A stretch of DNA of 15,347 nucleotides from DASTPP01 sp035762175 (GTDB lineage: Bacteria > Myxococcota_A > Polyangia > Polyangiales > Polyangiaceae): NCBI GenBank assembly GCA_035762175.1, contig DASTPP010000298.1, positions 1 to 15,347 of the forward strand, read 5' to 3'. Below, in pieces: positions 13,093 through 15,347 of this stretch (the first letter of the stretch is position 1; each line of letters begins with the position of its first letter). The position numbers and the translations under genes were made by a program. The notes beneath the pieces are model-generated. The model was not told the origin of the DNA. It searched no databases and was given only the letters and a program-made list of their open reading frames with translations.

Positions 13093-15347
13093 ATGAAGCA
13101 CTTGCGCCGCCTCGCCTGGCCCCTCGCCCTCACCGCGCTCACCCTCGCGCTCGCCCTCGTGCTCCGGCGCTACGTGGCCGAGGCGCCCGGGCCGACGCTC
13201 GCCTTTCAGCGGGGCGAGACCACCTTCGAGCTGCTCTCGCCCCGCATGCTCGCCCTCGCGCTGCTCGCGCCCTGGTTCTTGTGGGTGCTCGGCAAGAGCC
13301 TGGCCGACCTGCCCTGGCCCCAGCGCCTCCTCTCGATCGGGCTGCGCCTCGCCTTCGTCGCCCTGCTCGGCCTCGCGCTCGCGCGCCTCTCGCGCACCGC
13401 CACCACGGCGAAGGTCTGCACCGTCTTCGCCGTCGACGTGTCCGACTCGGTGCCCGACGAGGGGCTCGGCGACGCGAAGGCCGAGATCGAGCGCGCCCTC
13501 GCGGCCAAGCGCCCCGACGACGTCGTCAAGCTCGTCACCTTCGCCCGCCGGCCCCGCGTCGTCGACCTGCCCGAAGGGCCGGGCAAGGCGCCCGAGGTCG
13601 CCCGGCACGACCCGCCCGGCTCGCCTTCGAAGCTCGGCTCGGGCTCGAACGCGCAGGCGGCGCTGCAGCTCGCTTACGGGCTCTTCCCGCCCGGGTACCT
13701 GAAGCGCGTGGTCTTGCTGAGCGACGGGCTGCAGACCGACGGCGATCTGCTCGCCGAGGCCGAGCGCGCCAAGCAGTTCGGCGTGCGCGTGCACACCCTC
13801 GCCTCGAAGCGGCCCGTGCCGGCCGAGGTCGCCTTGCGCGAGCTGAAGCTGCCGCCCAAGGTGCGCGTCGGCGAGGCCTTCGAAATTCACGCCGACGTGT
13901 ACGCCAGCCGCGCGACCCGCGCCCGCGCCCGCCTCTACCAGGGCGAGGCGCTCAACGGGCTCGAGGGCGTCAAGCCGCTCGATCTGAAGGCCGGGCCCAA
14001 CGACGTCGTCTTCAAGTCGGTCGTGCGCGTGCCCGGCGAGGTCACCTACGCCCTCGAGCTCGACCAGCTCGGCGAAGACAAGTTCGCCGAGAACAACCGC
14101 TACGCTACCACCGTCGACGTGCCGGGCCGCCCCGCCGTGCTCTACGTCGAGGGCGCCCCGCAGAGCGCCTCGTACCTGAGCTCGGCCCTGACCGCCCAGC
14201 AGTACGACGTCGACGTGCGGCCGCCCGGGGGCTTCCCCGCGTCGCTGAAAGAGCTCGAGCGCTACGACTTCGTCATTTTGAGCGACACGCCCGCCGAGCA
14301 GTTCGGCCCCGACGCCCAGAACCTCGTCGAGGCGTACGTGCGCGATCTCGGCGGCGGCTTTCTCTTCGCCGGCGGCGAGTCGGGCTACAGCCTCGGCGGC
14401 TGGCAGCACTCGACCGTCGAGCGCATCTTGCCGGTTCGCATGGACGGCGAGAAGCGCAAGGACCAGCCGTCCGTCGCGCTCTCGCTCGTCATCGACCGCT
14501 CGGGCTCGATGGCCGGGCTGCCCATCGAGATGGCCAAGGCCGCGGCCAAGGCGGCCGTCGAGGTGCTGCAGCCCGACGACCTCGTCGAGGTCATCGCCTT
14601 CGACTCGCAGCCGACCCGCTACGTGAAGATGAGCCAGGCGCGGCGCAAGGGCCGCATCTCGGGCGACATCGCGCGCATTCAGCCGGGCGGCGGCACCGAG
14701 ATCTTCAGCGCCCTCGACGCCGCCTACCAAGACATGTCGGTCACGCAGGCGCGCAAGAAGCACGTCATCGTGCTCACCGACGGCAAGGCGCCCACCGGGG
14801 GCATCCGCGACGTGACGCAGGCGATGGCCGCCGAGGGCATCACCGTCACCACCGTCGGCCTCGGCCCCGACGTCGACGACGGCCTGCTCACGATGATCAA
14901 GGACGTCGGCGGCGGGCGCTTCCACAAGGTGCCCGACCCGACCTCGCTGCCCAAGATCTTCACCACCGAGACCGAGGTCGTCTCGCGGCAGGCGGCGCAA
15001 GAAGATTGGTTCCAGGTCGTGCAGTCGGGCCCGGCGGGCTTCTTGGCGGGCATCGACCTCGCGAGCGCGCCCTTCTTGCACGGCTACGTCTCGACGCAGA
15101 TGAAGCCGCCGCCGGCGCAAGAGGTCTTGCAGTCCGACCGGCACGAGCCCGTGCTCGCCCGCTGGCGCGTCGGCCTCGGCTGGTCGCTCGCCTGGACGAG
15201 TGACGTCAAGAACCGCTGGGCCGTCGAGTGGCTGCGCTGGCCCGGCTTCGGCCAGTTCTTCGGCCAGCTCGTGCGCGAGCACCTGCGCACCAAGCACCGC
15301 CGCGAGTTCGACCTGAAGACCGAGATCGCCGGCGGCACCGTGCGCGT
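13093..15347 (+). CDS. Large membrane protein with two VWA domains and a GATase-like domain, 3' truncated
   Basis: The frame is open from ATG 13093 to the window edge, giving 751 residues with the C-terminus missing. Three N-terminal membrane segments (about 7-26, 50-70 and 78-98) precede a first VWA domain with MIDAS start DVSDS (D115, S117, S119) and VVLLSDGLQTDGD. A beta-sandwich-like middle follows, then a GATase-like stretch from about 350 (VLYVEGAP, YDFVILSDTP, GGGFLFAGGESGY). A second VWA domain comes next, with DRSGS (D468, S470, S472), the MIDAS Thr in GGGTEIFSAL and VLTDGKAP. In the second domain all MIDAS elements are present; in the first the Thr position seems to be Ser or Asn in GSGSNA. 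It abuts the BatA-type gene with no gap. It is likely the largest periplasm-facing partner of the MoxR ATPase; its ligands are unknown. Confidence 0.9.
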   Translation, partial: MKHLRRLAWPLALTALTLALALVLRRYVAEAPGPTLAFQRGETTFELLSPRMLALALLAPWFLWVLGKSLADLPWPQRLLSIGLRLAFVALLGLALARLSRTATTAKVCTVFAVDVSDSVPDEGLGDAKAEIERALAAKRPDDVVKLVTFARRPRVVDLPEGPGKAPEVARHDPPGSPSKLGSGSNAQAALQLAYGLFPPGYLKRVVLLSDGLQTDGDLLAEAERAKQFGVRVHTLASKRPVPAEVALRELKLPPKVRVGEAFEIHADVYASRATRARARLYQGEALNGLEGVKPLDLKAGPNDVVFKSVVRVPGEVTYALELDQLGEDKFAENNRYATTVDVPGRPAVLYVEGAPQSASYLSSALTAQQYDVDVRPPGGFPASLKELERYDFVILSDTPAEQFGPDAQNLVEAYVRDLGGGFLFAGGESGYSLGGWQHSTVERILPVRMDGEKRKDQPSVALSLVIDRSGSMAGLPIEMAKAAAKAAVEVLQPDDLVEVIAFDSQPTRYVKMSQARRKGRISGDIARIQPGGGTEIFSALDAAYQDMSVTQARKKHVIVLTDGKAPTGGIRDVTQAMAAEGITVTTVGLGPDVDDGLLTMIKDVGGGRFHKVPDPTSLPKIFTTETEVVSRQAAQEDWFQVVQSGPAGFLAGIDLASAPFLHGYVSTQMKPPPAQEVLQSDRHEPVLARWRVGLGWSLAWTSDVKNRWAVEWLRWPGFGQFFGQLVREHLRTKHRREFDLKTEIAGGTVR

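Noticed and set aside
11176..15297. Very long open frame on the minus strand (over 1,300 codons)
   Set aside because: It is antisense to three well-supported VWA/DUF58 genes; codon bias in the plus genes (few stops in the complementary frame at high G+C) explains it, and its translation is Arg/Gly/Val low-complexity with no domain.

Overview
The window is very GC-rich (roughly three quarters G+C by eye, with almost all codons ending in G or C). It carries a lipoprotein-type prolyl-oligopeptidase relative, an orphan response regulator and a MoxR/DUF58/BatA/VWA operon. Together these suggest a large-genome myxobacterium-like organism (Myxococcota, Polyangia type). That assignment is an inference from style and gene content; no marker gene is present.

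Layout from left to right. (1) 1-414: the 3' end of an unrecognised Cys-containing protein on the + strand. (2) 494-1400, minus strand: a compact metal-homeostasis operon with an SmtB/CzrA-type ArsR repressor that keeps the full alpha-5 zinc site, followed by a 25% histidine protein built from two copies of a His/Cys module. (3) 1524-4079: a prolyl-oligopeptidase-fold protein with an export signal, in which the catalytic serine position is glycine and the oxyanion tyrosine is arginine; it is probably a pseudoenzyme and ends in a long Pro/Ala tail. (4) 4080-4570: a gene-poor stretch with a perfect 26-bp palindrome, about seven tandem 42-bp units that form hairpins, and a possible 20-codon leader ORF whose stop overlaps the next start. 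(5) 4571-6052: a DHA2-type 14-TM drug/proton antiporter. (6) 6093-6674, minus strand: a single-domain response regulator with a Lys/Gly-rich tail, convergent with the transporter. (7) 6675-7088: an intergenic region with clustered GC palindromes. (8) 7089 to the window end: a tightly packed five-gene operon, namely a membrane-anchored coiled-coil protein with a Gly-Gln tract (DUF4175-like), a MoxR AAA+ ATPase, a DUF58 protein, a BatA-type VWA membrane protein, and a large membrane protein with two VWA domains around a GATase-like domain, cut by the window edge.

How the genes work together. The zinc regulator and His-rich protein look like a self-contained zinc sensing and buffering unit. The five-gene operon fits the MoxR-plus-VWA theme: an AAA+ ATPase acts with MIDAS-bearing VWA proteins, here mostly membrane-tethered, as a putative envelope-protein maturation or stress-tolerance machine. 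A striking property across the real genes is a codon-context rule. Lys, Gln and Glu codons switch from the usual G-ending form to the A-ending form when the next codon begins with GA, which removes AGGA (Shine-Dalgarno-like) strings from coding sequence.
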